Assembly: GCA_016716265.1 (NCBI GenBank)
Contig: JADJWQ010000001.1
Coordinates: 2,046,001 to 2,110,000 of the forward strand
From: Planctomycetota bacterium
GTDB taxonomy: Bacteria; Planctomycetota; UBA1135; UBA2386
Reading direction: 5' to 3'
DNA length: 64,000 bases
The stretch's first letter is position 1; each line of letters begins with the position of its first letter. Below, one piece after another: positions 18,101 to 26,856 of the stretch. The notes beneath the pieces were generated by a model. It saw only the letters and a program-made list of their open reading frames with translations. It did not search any database and had not been told where the DNA came from. The position numbers and the translations under genes are program-made.

Positions 18101-21100
18101 GACCAGCTCCGCCTGGCGACGGTCGAGCTCGAGGATCCGGTCCAGCACGGCACTCCTGACCGCCTCCGCCTGCGCCATCGCGTCGCCAGCGGCGGTCGCG
18201 AGCGTGTCGCGCGCGGTCGCGAAGAAGCCGACGAAGCGCTCGAGCAGCGGCAGCAGCGCCTGCAGTGCATCGCCGATGTCCAGCCGGAGCGCGCCGTCGT
18301 CCTCGAACGGCAGACCGAACGCCGATCGATCCGCGACCAGCGCGTCGAGGATCGGCAGGTCGATCCGATAGTCGGCGACCACGAAGGCGATGTCGCGCAA
18401 TGCCGCGTGTTCAGGGATCTCGATCGAGTCGAGCTCGCCGGCGAGCAGCTTCTGGCCGAGGGCAGCCAGCTCGAACACCGCCGGGATGGGCAGGCTCGGC
18501 ATCGGCCGGGACAGACCGAGCTCGACGTCGACCACCGCCGGGATGCGGGCTTCGATCTGGATGCCGTGGTCGATGCCGTCCGCGGTCGGCAGTGGCCAGC
18601 CGGTATAGACGTCGAACATCGGGATCGCGAACGACGGCCACAGGCTGACGATCCCGAGGAACGAGAACGGCGGCAGCGGGAGCGACGGGGGCACCGTCCA
18701 CGCCCACGGGAACAGGACGATCAGGGGCGCCTTGATCGCCTGGATGGTGATGCCGCGGAAGCGCAGAGCGAGGAACGGAGCTTCTCGCGGCCCGATCTCC
18801 GAGCCCCAGTCGAGGACGACCGCGGAGTCGAGCATCTGCGTCATGGGGACCAGCGACAGCTCGCGCAGGTAGCCGACCGCGAGCTGCTGGGGCTGGTCGG
18901 GCGAGCCGGTCCAGTCGGGAACCTGGAGCACGAACTCCAGACCGCGGTTGCTGCCATGCGGGGCGGCGGTGTCGCCGAACTTCAGGCTGAACAGCACGAT
19001 CGGCGGTGCCTTGGCGGTCAGCTGCCGGAGCTCGACGTCGAGCCACACGGACGGAGCGCCGCCCGACCCGTCGGGGACGCGCAGCGTGAGCGGCAGGTAG
19101 TCCGTCGCGTCCAGCAGCGCCTCCGGCACGCCGACGCCGGCCTTCAGCCGGAACGTCACCGACGACGGCGCCCAGCTGTAGCCGAGCGCGAAGCCGCCGA
19201 AGTAGAGGTCGAGGGACTGGTCGCGCGGGAACGTGTCCCCGCTGAGGCTGCGCATCCCCTTCGGAGCGATCGGGATCGACAGCAGCGGCTTCACCGCGGC
19301 GAGGTCGGTGACGAACGGCGGCTGCAGCTCGATGTGGATCCCGGTCGCGGTCGCGCCGAGCACCGCGGTCGGGCCCGGCAGGGGCAGCACGTCGTCCAGC
19401 AGGCCCGGGAACTGCACGATCCGGATCCCGCCGCTCGTGCCGATGTCGAAGCCGTCGGCGCCGAGCGAGATCGAGATCCCGACGTCGCGGAGCTCGAACA
19501 CCATGAACGGCTCGTCGGGTGCCCCGAAGACGCTCGTCAGGAAGGTCGCACCATCGATGTCGAGGTCGCCGACCGCCTGCTCGAAGGCAGTGACGATCGC
19601 CGGCCAGTCGACGGGCGCCGGGCTCGGGATCGCGATGCGGATCGGGTCCTGGACGCCGGCCGCGAGCCGCAGCGTGCCGCCCTCGCCGGACAGCTCGAAC
19701 GCCAGCCGCGCATCGAACTGCTCGCCGAGCGCACGGCACAGGATCGACGCCGCGAGCTCGACGCGCGGCTCGCCGCCGCCGAGCACGATGTCGATCTCGA
19801 GCGCGTCGGGTGCCATCGAGAACGGTCCGGCACCCGCGGCGTGGTCGAGCTCGCGAGTCGCGGTCCGATCGTGGAGCGCCCCGTCGCGCGGCGCCTCGGT
19901 CGGGTCGGCCGGCGCGGGGCTCGCATGCGAGACGTCGGCGGCGATCCCCTGCAGGGTCCGGAACAGGTCCAGCCAGCTCCGCTGGCCTGCCGCGAGGCGC
20001 ACGCGGACGCGGATCCCGGAGTCGGCGGACCGCTCGAGCGGCACTTCGACCGCGACCTCTCCGATCACTCCGGAGCAGGCGGTCTGCAGCGCATCGAGCG
20101 TGGTCTCCCAGAACTCCGGGATGCCGAAGGCGGCGCGCAGCGCATCGAACAACGACTCGTCCCCCACCGCGGGCAGCGCAACCGCGAGGCGGACCGCAAG
20201 CCGATCGCCGAGGACGCACTCGAGCGACGTGGGCTGCAGGATCGTGATCGGCGCCGCGTCGCCGACGGTCGGGATGCACAACGGCGGGATGCCTCCGGAC
20301 ACCACCAGTCGAAGCTCGTCGCCGAGCGACCATTCGGCGGTGGTGTCGGTGAGCGCGGGCAGCACCGCTGCGGCCCCGATGCGATCCCAGACCGTCGACA
20401 GGCGAGCGCTCCCCGAGCCGGTCAGTGCCGGGCTCGCACTCGAATCGAAGCGCAGCCGCAGGTGCGCATCGGCGACGTCGAGCGGAGCGGGACCGAGCGG
20501 CCCCGCGTAGCTCTCGTAGCGGTCGACCGGCGCCGCGTCCGGTGGCCACGACCCGGGCGGGGCCGGTGCGACCAGCCGGGCGAGGAGCGCTGCCTCGACG
20601 TGGCCCGAACGGACGCCCGCGGTCAGCTCGAGCAGCACATCGGGCATCGTCCAGTCGATGAGCCCCGGGCCCGCGCTCCCCGGAACCAGCGCCGCGCCGG
20701 CTGCGACCCACGTCGCGAACGAGGCCCACGGCGCGACGAAGCGAGCGTGCAGGCCGGCCGACCAGTCCGCGCCCGGCGCGCGGCGGATCTCCACGGCGAG
20801 GTCCGCGGCCGGAACGTCGAACGGCAGCACGTCTTCGGCGGGCGTCGGTCCGCCGCTGGCGAACGACAGGCGAAGCCGGTGGCCATCCGCTGCTGTGTGC
20901 CGGTAGCCGATCCGCGCCTCGGCGGTTCCACCGTTCGTCCATAGCGCGGTCGGCGAGAACTCGACGAGCCCCGCTCCGTCCATCCGCAGACTCCCGGCCG
21001 AGGAATCACCGTCGCTGGTCAGGTTCTGCAGCTCGCCGGTCAGCGCGAACGTCAACGCGTCGACACCGAGGCCGTGGTGGAGCTCCTGCGTCGATTCGAA

Positions 21101-21850
21101 CGAGACGAGCAGCCGGAGCTCGTCCAGGCTCAGCTCGGTCGATCCGGCCGGCGACGTGGCAGCGGCGGCGAGCTCGAACGCATGGTCGCCGACCATTCCG
21201 AACAATGCGCCGCCACGGGTGTCCGAGCGGAGCGAGAAGGACCCTGCGAAGCCCCCTTCGAGAGCGCGCTCGGGTGCGTCGAGCAGCTCGGACAATGGCG
21301 GGAGGAGCTCCGCCTCGAAGGTCAGCTCGAAGTCGAAGTCGACGTCTCCGAGCTGCAATGGCCCCAGCGCGAAGCCCGCGTCGAGGCCGGCTTTCGCGGT
21401 CAGCGCGAAGTGGGCGCGGTCGATCGTCACGCCATCGCCGGAGACCTGCAGGGCCACGGTCAGCGTCGTGTCGGTGTCGAACCGGAGTCCGGGTACCGCG
21501 ACGGGCGGCGTGGTCAACCGCACGGTACCGATCAGGACCGCGAGCCGGGTGTCGAACGTCGCCAACCAGGCGGTGCGATGCGGTGCCGGCGTGGCGTCGC
21601 TGACGCGGATCCACACCGTGCCGCCGTCGGCGAGCCGTTGGTCGATCGTCGCGACCTGCGGCGCGAGTGTCGCGAGATCACGGAGCGAGGGTGGCATCAC
21701 CTCCGTGCCGCTGCCGCCGTATCCGAAGGCCACCGAAAGCTCGGTGAGGCCCGGCACGTCGACGCCACCCTCCGCCATGAACACGGGGCGGCCGTCCGCG
21801 TCGCGACGCAGCGCGATCTCGCGGAACTCGGCGATCGGCAGCGCCGCCAT
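15122..21850 (-). CDS. Giant protein of unknown family, 2242 aa (beta-rich / Arg-rich helical / beta-rich)
   Basis: I do not recognise this protein. The ATG at 21850 overlaps the TGA of the upstream metallophosphoesterase gene (TGATG). No signal peptide is present. Residues 1 to about 1250 alternate short hydrophobic strands with Asp/Gly/Pro turns (ELSVAFGYGGSGTEV, VDFDFELTFEAELLPPL, FELRDVGISISLGADGFDIG, LDLYFGGFALGYSWAPSSVTFRLKAG), suggesting a very long repetitive beta assembly. A Pro/Gly/Ala linker lies near 1305-1330. Residues about 1335-1680 are helical and very Arg-rich (LRRVAARLYGVDARREPGLRG, RRLRRQALQRLGVLDGLDRRS). Residues about 1690-2115 return to beta strands, and an amphipathic helix (ELFEAAAGIVEAALDLAIQAA) lies near 2127-2155. 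The strand pattern recalls AsmA/TamB-type or DUF6603-type proteins, but I cannot confirm either. It presumably works with its coupled partner. Confidence 0.75.
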   Translation of the reverse strand: MAALPIAEFREIALRRDADGRPVFMAEGGVDVPGLTELSVAFGYGGSGTEVMPPSLRDLATLAPQVATIDQRLADGGTVWIRVSDATPAPHRTAWLATFDTRLAVLIGTVRLTTPPVAVPGLRFDTDTTLTVALQVSGDGVTIDRAHFALTAKAGLDAGFALGPLQLGDVDFDFELTFEAELLPPLSELLDAPERALEGGFAGSFSLRSDTRGGALFGMVGDHAFELAAAATSPAGSTELSLDELRLLVSFESTQELHHGLGVDALTFALTGELQNLTSDGDSSAGSLRMDGAGLVEFSPTALWTNGGTAEARIGYRHTAADGHRLRLSFASGGPTPAEDVLPFDVPAADLAVEIRRAPGADWSAGLHARFVAPWASFATWVAAGAALVPGSAGPGLIDWTMPDVLLELTAGVRSGHVEAALLARLVAPAPPGSWPPDAAPVDRYESYAGPLGPAPLDVADAHLRLRFDSSASPALTGSGSARLSTVWDRIGAAAVLPALTDTTAEWSLGDELRLVVSGGIPPLCIPTVGDAAPITILQPTSLECVLGDRLAVRLAVALPAVGDESLFDALRAAFGIPEFWETTLDALQTACSGVIGEVAVEVPLERSADSGIRVRVRLAAGQRSWLDLFRTLQGIAADVSHASPAPADPTEAPRDGALHDRTATRELDHAAGAGPFSMAPDALEIDIVLGGGEPRVELAASILCRALGEQFDARLAFELSGEGGTLRLAAGVQDPIRIAIPSPAPVDWPAIVTAFEQAVGDLDIDGATFLTSVFGAPDEPFMVFELRDVGISISLGADGFDIGTSGGIRIVQFPGLLDDVLPLPGPTAVLGATATGIHIELQPPFVTDLAAVKPLLSIPIAPKGMRSLSGDTFPRDQSLDLYFGGFALGYSWAPSSVTFRLKAGVGVPEALLDATDYLPLTLRVPDGSGGAPSVWLDVELRQLTAKAPPIVLFSLKFGDTAAPHGSNRGLEFVLQVPDWTGSPDQPQQLAVGYLRELSLVPMTQMLDSAVVLDWGSEIGPREAPFLALRFRGITIQAIKAPLIVLFPWAWTVPPSLPLPPFSFLGIVSLWPSFAIPMFDVYTGWPLPTADGIDHGIQIEARIPAVVDVELGLSRPMPSLPIPAVFELAALGQKLLAGELDSIEIPEHAALRDIAFVVADYRIDLPILDALVADRSAFGLPFEDDGALRLDIGDALQALLPLLERFVGFFATARDTLATAAGDAMAQAEAVRSAVLDRILELDRRQAELVALVPLHLRRVQASVALNVPILAELACTVTAALLTPDELHRELRLYHEGLLPRPSRPTDVADPAARPGAGGGAPPSPADPAIDRETWQLRWEVELIDTRIPAERARRLFATATVRQTVDDAVQRAVRAELASLARIRSPELRRVAARLYGVDARREPGLRGWIAGGGRFPRALFERSLRSAFERERPIQAAYRRPFVARLDEIVDELVRHTRSVRRERLQTLRAAPDLRAAVATVVEPGDVDRVARAAAALLRELPLDRPLTSRAADRQLEHFAAGLGAVLPSAARPRILPQRAAAALLRREPVELVLVERIADRRLRRQALQRLGVLDGLDRRSHVELLRAVERCVASLPAEQRLAVAAFREVDVRMRAELRVALRRFATLVKASGAGLRDAERAQRSAFAELVGYRDGRRKSVRRETTIEIVRADATLATQAWTTLLGDHRVERPPAAAPATSLERAAAYVLRCRTAGEALLPASVFAVPVAGSSPAFAVVHGGGRYRLRLLRTIGAERVVADEIALPAAVTSLEPDTPGKAERLRARLVVREDRVETPFRELGVDPQPAQPAFLHGADHHRRSLFWTGGQPWSVTPPAAPSELFQLALPAAGETLPGSHGRLNVADLLVVRHDDGSVDYLGTDRPVLVAGVRASLWTGLGGLAAGVDVNLCGLVIQSDQPSPGAELLTGVATPVPGPSLLFSARVDQLLEFGTGPTDLVQLRLDGELRYLAGSAWSEGQVAAALAALSAGDDLGLEPDALRFRGAVALTVGDVTVEGAARGTLTSGGFDLTITTVLKLALALDGDPGSVPAGLLPDGDVSGLTLTATASGDATLTARLDATGLEVALHAPDDPQEGARFAGHVTVEFDLLKSVPKAVGQTCTWVLELFEAAAGIVEAALDLAIQAASALLGEAEDDEVPIGSGLGRFRRVCHTVEEVTQALVPHKLQVPGEDEDAEVRIGGRLRTGALSATSFWLEVVVDGARWRVLTVDGLPDWFLPAP

Positions 21851-24800
21851 CAGACCACCTCCAGGTCGACGCGGAGCACCAGGGTTCCGTCGTCCAGCGT
21901 CAGGCTCGCACGCGGTCGGATGCCGCCGAGCACCGGTCCGTCCGCTCCGAACGGCAGCGCGGCGGCCAGCGCGAGCAGCAGGGACATCAATGGGGCTCGC
22001 CCCTGCGCGAAGCGTGATCCCGACGGCAGCGCCGCGGCATCGGCGCCGAGCATCGGCAGGCGATGGAGCGCGAGGAACACCGCGCTGGCGACCCGCTGGA
22101 CCTCGTCACCGGCGATGTCACCGAACAGCTCGAGGAGCGCGTCGAAGCGCCGGGCCGCCTCGGCGTCGACCGGCAGACGCACGACGAACGCGTCGGGCAC
22201 CGTGGTGCCGGTCGGCTGCTGCAGGCGGCGGAGGAGCGTGCTCACCAGCCGGACGGCGAAGCCCTGCAGGTTCTCGCACTGCTGGCGGACCCGCTCGCGC
22301 TGTTGCAGCGACGCGCCCGCGTCGAGGTCGTCGAGTCGCTCGAGCGCGAGCTCGACCGTGCCAGCCGGGTCGCTGTATGCGGCGACGAGGGCCGGCAGCG
22401 GTAACGGCGGCGCGACGGCCGAGGTCAGGCTCCTGACCACGCGGGTGAACCGATCGCCGAGCAGCGCCGCAGCCCTCGCGAACTGATCGCCCAGCCAGTC
22501 GAGCGCCGTGCCCGGCAGCGCGTTCATCGCATTGCGCACGTCGTCCTGGAGCTCGTCGAGCTCCCAGTCCATCGTCTCCGGCCCGATGCTGTTCTCGGTG
22601 AAGTAGACGCTGCGAGCCTGACCACTCGCGGTGATCTCGATCGCCCAGATCACGCCGCGGAACCAGCTCCCGGTGCCGGTGTTGTAGAACCGCGACCGGA
22701 TCGGCAGACGGATCCCCTCGTCGACGAGCAGCTCCGGCGCCCCGACCGGCAGCACGGCGGCGAGCCCGGCCTGCACGGCTGCGACGGCGGGCCGCAGCGG
22801 ACCCGCGATCGGGTCGGGGATCAATAGATACGGCTGGCTCTGCGGGATGTGCGTGTGCCCGATGCACAGGTGATTGAACACGGCACCGTTGGGGAATACG
22901 CCGCCGTCCCACAGCGCGCGGTTGCTGGACGGATCGGTGGGATCCGGGCGCAGCGGCATCAGGTAGTTGCCGAACAGGAGCGCGAGGGACTCGCTGAACA
23001 TCACGTCGTCGATCGGCAGCCGCGACTCGTCGTCCTGGTGCTGGATCTCGTGCGCCATGCGCACCGCGACGTTCTGGGCCAACCAGCTGTTGGCGACGGG
23101 CACCCGGGCCAGCAGGTTGCGGAAGTCGAGGAACGGACTGCCGCCGACGGCGATGCCCTTGAGATCGAGGAACGGGTCCGTCAGCCGGTCGACCGGCACG
23201 CCGACGCCATTGGAGATCAGCTTGCCGATGAGCCCCGTGGCGTCGTTGTTCCAGACGTCGAACTGGTGGCCGTGGCAGACGAGCATCGGCCGGCGATCCG
23301 TGTAGGCCGCCGCGTCCATTCCGAGTCGACCTTCGATCAGCGACCGGACGGCTGCCGCCGGGTCGGAGACGACCTCGATCGAATCGCCGACGGCGGCGAA
23401 CAGGTCGTGCTCGTCCATGGTCTTCACGCCGTCGATGACCAGGAAGTCGAGCAGCCGGAACGGAGCGACGCTGTCCGGTGAGCTCGCCAGGCTCGGGCGC
23501 GACGCTTTCGCGGCGTCCCACCAGGCCCATTGGAACCAGGGGCGCTGAACGCCATTGCGCGACTCGGGCTGCATCATGTCGCGGACGTAGCTGTCGTGAT
23601 TGCCGATGATCCGCAGGTAGCGGCCCTCGGCATGGAGCTCCCACAGATCCGCGTAGATGCCTCCGTTGGATTGCAGGATGTCCAGCAGCTTGCTCTTCGG
23701 ACTCGGGTGCTCCCACGCCTCGCGGATGTACCAGAGCTCCTCGCTGTCGCCGTTCTCGACGAGCGTGTAGCCGTTGTGCTTCGCCCAGCGGACGACGCAG
23801 GCGTACAGCTGCCGATTGTCTTTGAAGTGATCGATCGAACCGAACTGCAGGACTCCGGCGTCGTCGCTCTCCGCGTCGCGGTGCATGTCGCTGACGATGA
23901 GGAACTTCCTGCCACCCGGGCCAGCCGGCAGCCGGTCGGTCTGGAGGCTCGGATCCTCCTCGACGTTGTTCCCGACGAAGCGGCTGAACACCCCCGGCCA
24001 CCGCGGGATCGACGCGAGGATCGCGGCCGGGATGAGCAGCAGCGCGGTCGGCGGGTACTGCCGCACCAGATTCAGCAGCGCCCACTCGCGCCCGATCGCC
24101 AGCTCGCGCTCCGCCGGATCGGTGATCTCGTCCAGCACGAGGCCGTCGAGGAACCCGCGGAACATCGCGATCACGTCGGCCATCGCCACGTCGATCCCCG
24201 CAGCGAGCTGTCGCAGCCCGTCCGCCGCGGCCTTGCCGAGCCCCGGAATCGCGTCCCAGCCGGGCGGGGCGAGCAGGTCGCCCGCGCCGATCGCGAGCGC
24301 CGACAGCGCCCGGCCGATCAGCCATTCGACCCACGCGAGGCCGCTGCCGTCCGGCGCGGGCGCAGCGAGCTCCGGCGGCCGCCCGGCCGGTGTCAGCAGA
24401 TCGACGAGCGCGCCGACGAAGTCGGACGCGAGCGTCGGATCGTCGAGCGCGGCGACCGCGGCGGCGACGAAGCGGACGAAGGCGACCAGCGCATCGTCGA
24501 GCCCGTCGGCCGGCGCTTGCACCAGCAGCGCGACGAAGGCCTGGACGACGTCGCGAACCGCGATCGACAGCAGCTCGAGCGCGGCACACAGCGCCCGCGC
24601 CGCGACCGCGAGCAGCTCGCCGCCCAGCTCCGCGAGCTCGCGGAGGATCCGCGCCGCCACGGCCGGGAGCTCCCCGGTGGTCAGCACCGCGTCGAGCGCC
24701 TGCCAGGCGACCCTCGCCCAGTCGTCGCGGGCGGCCTCGTCGCCGAGCTCGGCGATCGCCTGGAACGCGAGGCGGAACAGCCGCGCCGGCTCGACGCCGA

Positions 24801-26070
24801 CCGCCTGCGCGTTCGCCGCGACGGTCTGCAGGAGCATGGCATCGGGGCTGCCGCCGACCGTGCCCCGCAACAGGTCGAGCCAGTCCAGCTCGGGCAGCGC
24901 CATGGCGAGCTGTTCCGCGAGATCGTCGAGCCGCAGCGTCGAGGGCAGCAGCCGCAGCCGTGCGAGCAGGAACCGCAGCACGTCGGGGAGCTCGAGCGCC
25001 TGCATCGCCGCCGGCTCGAAGGCCAGCGCGAGTGCATCCGGGTCGGTCGGATCGAAGCCGTCGACGCGGAGGTCACCGCGCAGCGTCGGGATCTCGAGCC
25101 CGGCGACGTCGGGGAACCCGATCGCCGCGTCGGTCAGACGGATCGTCCAATCGGACCAGGCCGCCGGGTCGGTCGCGTGGTCCGCAGCGGGGATCGTCAG
25201 ATCGAGCGCCGCACGGCCGAGGTCGACGCGCAGTCCGAGCGCAGCGAGGAAGCCGCCGGCGGTCGGCAGGGCCGCCAGGTCGCCGAGCTCCACCGCGCAC
25301 CGAAGTCGCGTCGCCGACCACAGCGGCTCGACCCCACCGCCGGCGGGGTCAGGGACACGGAATCGCTGCCGGAGCCGGAAGTCGCGCGGGTCGGTCAGCG
25401 CCGGCGCATGGCCGACGATCTGCTCGACCATGCCGCCGATTCGATCGAGCAGGTCGGCCGCATTGCCGACCGCCTGGACGGTGCCGGACAGCAGCAGGTC
25501 GAGCGCCGGCTCGCCGTTCTGGACGACGACGCGGGCGGCGAGCCTGCTGCCGGCTGCGAGCTTCAGGACCGGGGCGTGCGTCGGCCATTCGACGTCGTGG
25601 GGCAGCGAGAGCTGCAGGTGGCCGTCGACCCAGCCGAGACCGAGCCGCGTCCGGTCGGGCAGGCCGACCGAGGTCGCATCCGTCCATTCGATCTCGCCGG
25701 TCAGCGTGACCGCGTCGGGCGACTCGAGCGTGTCGAGCGTGCCGTCGCCGTCGTCGTCGCGCAGTTGCAGCACGCATTCGATCCACAGCACGCGCAGTCG
25801 GGACCGCGCAGCCGCGACGCCCATGAGCGGTGACGCGGCGGAACCTCCGCGAACGGTCAGCGCATTCGAGGCCGCGTCCAGATGCGCGCGGACCGGAATG
25901 CCACCGGCGGTCCCGCCGATCGAGAGGGCGTCGTCGACGATCACCAGCTCCAGGTCGATCCCGGTCTCACCGGTGACGGCGACGGCGAGCTCCTGCCCGA
26001 CTTCGAGCAACTGTCCGAGGCGGCGGAAGCGGAGACGGGGGAGTGCGGGAACGCGGATCGGTGAGGGCAT
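21850..26070 (-). CDS. Giant calcineurin-like metallophosphoesterase protein, 1406 aa
   Basis: The start is taken as ATG at 26070 (MPSPIRVPALPRLRF); longer in-frame extensions upstream are Arg-rich and uncharacteristic. Residues 1 to about 660 are not recognised: strands plus an Asp loop (DDDGDG at 105-110), an AsmA-like stretch (IPTLRGDLRVDGFDP), then Ala/Leu helices. A hydrophobic segment (YPPTALLLIPAAILASIPRW, about 672-691) precedes the catalytic domain. All five metallophosphoesterase blocks are present: SDMH 727-730, GD 774-775, GNHD 823-826, His933/His935 in CHGHQ, and GHTH 1071-1074. The about 130-residue insert between the last two blocks is long for the family. Family members hydrolyse phosphomonoesters or phosphodiesters at a di-metal centre; the substrate here is unknown. 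The tail (about 1120-1406) is helical. It is coupled to the 2242-aa gene. Confidence 0.85.
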   Translation of the reverse strand: MPSPIRVPALPRLRFRRLGQLLEVGQELAVAVTGETGIDLELVIVDDALSIGGTAGGIPVRAHLDAASNALTVRGGSAASPLMGVAAARSRLRVLWIECVLQLRDDDGDGTLDTLESPDAVTLTGEIEWTDATSVGLPDRTRLGLGWVDGHLQLSLPHDVEWPTHAPVLKLAAGSRLAARVVVQNGEPALDLLLSGTVQAVGNAADLLDRIGGMVEQIVGHAPALTDPRDFRLRQRFRVPDPAGGGVEPLWSATRLRCAVELGDLAALPTAGGFLAALGLRVDLGRAALDLTIPAADHATDPAAWSDWTIRLTDAAIGFPDVAGLEIPTLRGDLRVDGFDPTDPDALALAFEPAAMQALELPDVLRFLLARLRLLPSTLRLDDLAEQLAMALPELDWLDLLRGTVGGSPDAMLLQTVAANAQAVGVEPARLFRLAFQAIAELGDEAARDDWARVAWQALDAVLTTGELPAVAARILRELAELGGELLAVAARALCAALELLSIAVRDVVQAFVALLVQAPADGLDDALVAFVRFVAAAVAALDDPTLASDFVGALVDLLTPAGRPPELAAPAPDGSGLAWVEWLIGRALSALAIGAGDLLAPPGWDAIPGLGKAAADGLRQLAAGIDVAMADVIAMFRGFLDGLVLDEITDPAERELAIGREWALLNLVRQYPPTALLLIPAAILASIPRWPGVFSRFVGNNVEEDPSLQTDRLPAGPGGRKFLIVSDMHRDAESDDAGVLQFGSIDHFKDNRQLYACVVRWAKHNGYTLVENGDSEELWYIREAWEHPSPKSKLLDILQSNGGIYADLWELHAEGRYLRIIGNHDSYVRDMMQPESRNGVQRPWFQWAWWDAAKASRPSLASSPDSVAPFRLLDFLVIDGVKTMDEHDLFAAVGDSIEVVSDPAAAVRSLIEGRLGMDAAAYTDRRPMLVCHGHQFDVWNNDATGLIGKLISNGVGVPVDRLTDPFLDLKGIAVGGSPFLDFRNLLARVPVANSWLAQNVAVRMAHEIQHQDDESRLPIDDVMFSESLALLFGNYLMPLRPDPTDPSSNRALWDGGVFPNGAVFNHLCIGHTHIPQSQPYLLIPDPIAGPLRPAVAAVQAGLAAVLPVGAPELLVDEGIRLPIRSRFYNTGTGSWFRGVIWAIEITASGQARSVYFTENSIGPETMDWELDELQDDVRNAMNALPGTALDWLGDQFARAAALLGDRFTRVVRSLTSAVAPPLPLPALVAAYSDPAGTVELALERLDDLDAGASLQQRERVRQQCENLQGFAVRLVSTLLRRLQQPTGTTVPDAFVVRLPVDAEAARRFDALLELFGDIAGDEVQRVASAVFLALHRLPMLGADAAALPSGSRFAQGRAPLMSLLLALAAALPFGADGPVLGGIRPRASLTLDDGTLVLRVDLEVV

Positions 26071-26500
26071 GGTGCGGCCGCTGCGTCGAGGTCTGGCGAG
26101 AGCCTTCCCGACCGAGGATCCGCGCGAGCCGCGACGATCCTGATGTGCGGTGACTCTGAAGGTGGGAGAACGAGGGAGGCCGCACCCTAGCCTCGGTGCG
26201 GAGCCTCGCACGGAGCTTTCCGCTGCTGGGGAAAATCGCGTCGGTCGCAGGCCCGCCCCCGGCCGCGCCCGCCGACCGGTCGCGGGCCCGCGAGCCTGCA
26301 CACCAGGTGGGATCTCCGACAACGTTCACGGCGAACGGGGCGGGTCGGGGCGCGAACCCCGGCCGACACCCGGAATCCCCCTCGCCCCACGCTGCGCGCC
26401 CCGTGACCTCCACCGGCAGATCGAGATCCCGTCCATCCCACCTGCTCGCCCGCGAGCGGAATGGGACGCGCGCGGAGCCGCCCCGGATCGGAGGCTGGCG
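26071..26500. other. 430-bp divergent intergenic region
   Basis: This gap separates the start of the giant phosphoesterase operon (leftward) from the DUF2256 gene (rightward). Reading frames through it are open only because of GC bias and give Pro/Arg/Ala-rich translations with no family resemblance. It must hold both promoters. A near-repeat is seen at about 26178-26215 (GCCGCACC...CTCGGTGCGGAGCCTCGCACGGAG), which could form a stem. I see no confident -35/-10 pair. Confidence 0.5.
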
Positions 26501-26656
26501 ATGACGCGGCGCGAACGGCCGACCCGCACCTGCGCGACCTGCGGCCGCCCGTTCCAGTGGCGCAAGCGTTGGGCCCGCTGCTGGGAGGAGGTCCGGCACT
26601 GCTCGGAGCGCTGCCGCCGCACGGCCCGCCGGGCACGGCGCGCCGGGAAGGGGTGA
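26501..26656 (+). CDS. DUF2256 small zinc-binding-type protein, 51 aa
   Basis: A 51-residue gene starting at ATG 26501, with GGAG about eight bases upstream. It matches the DUF2256 pattern throughout: TCATCGRPFQWRKRWARCW, then EEVRHCSERCRR. The four Cys (CATC ... C ... C) could bind one zinc ion. The C-terminus is a basic tail (RRTARRARRAGKG). DUF2256 proteins are widespread, of unknown function, and often encoded near photolyase/cryptochrome-related or DNA-repair genes, but no such neighbour is seen here. It is easily missed because a much longer in-frame extension exists upstream. Confidence 0.85.
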   Translation: MTRRERPTRTCATCGRPFQWRKRWARCWEEVRHCSERCRRTARRARRAGKG

Positions 26657-26856
26657 GCGACGCGCCCCGCCACGGCGGCGCGCGCGAGACCGCACCCCGA
26701 TGACCGTGGCCGGCGGACGGGGCAGCCGCACGGCGTCGCCGGACCAAGCCGCCCGACCGTGCAGCCGGACCGGGCAGCCGACGGAAAGTGGAATCCGGAG
26801 TGCAACGGCCGACCGGCGCTGCGGATGAGGTTCGCGGTCCCGTCCCGAGTCCCGCC

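Noticed and set aside
17963..20944. 993-codon plus-strand frame opposite the 2242-aa gene
   Set aside because: Composition is Arg/Gln/Asp-rich with no family resemblance; the minus-strand frame is longer, coupled and has beta-type periodicity.
23530..25833. 767-codon plus-strand frame opposite the phosphoesterase gene
   Set aside because: The minus strand contains all five phosphoesterase motifs in order.
26196..26504. 102-codon frame in the divergent gap before the DUF2256 gene
   Set aside because: Pro/Ser/Arg-rich, no ribosome-binding site and no resemblance; more likely non-coding.
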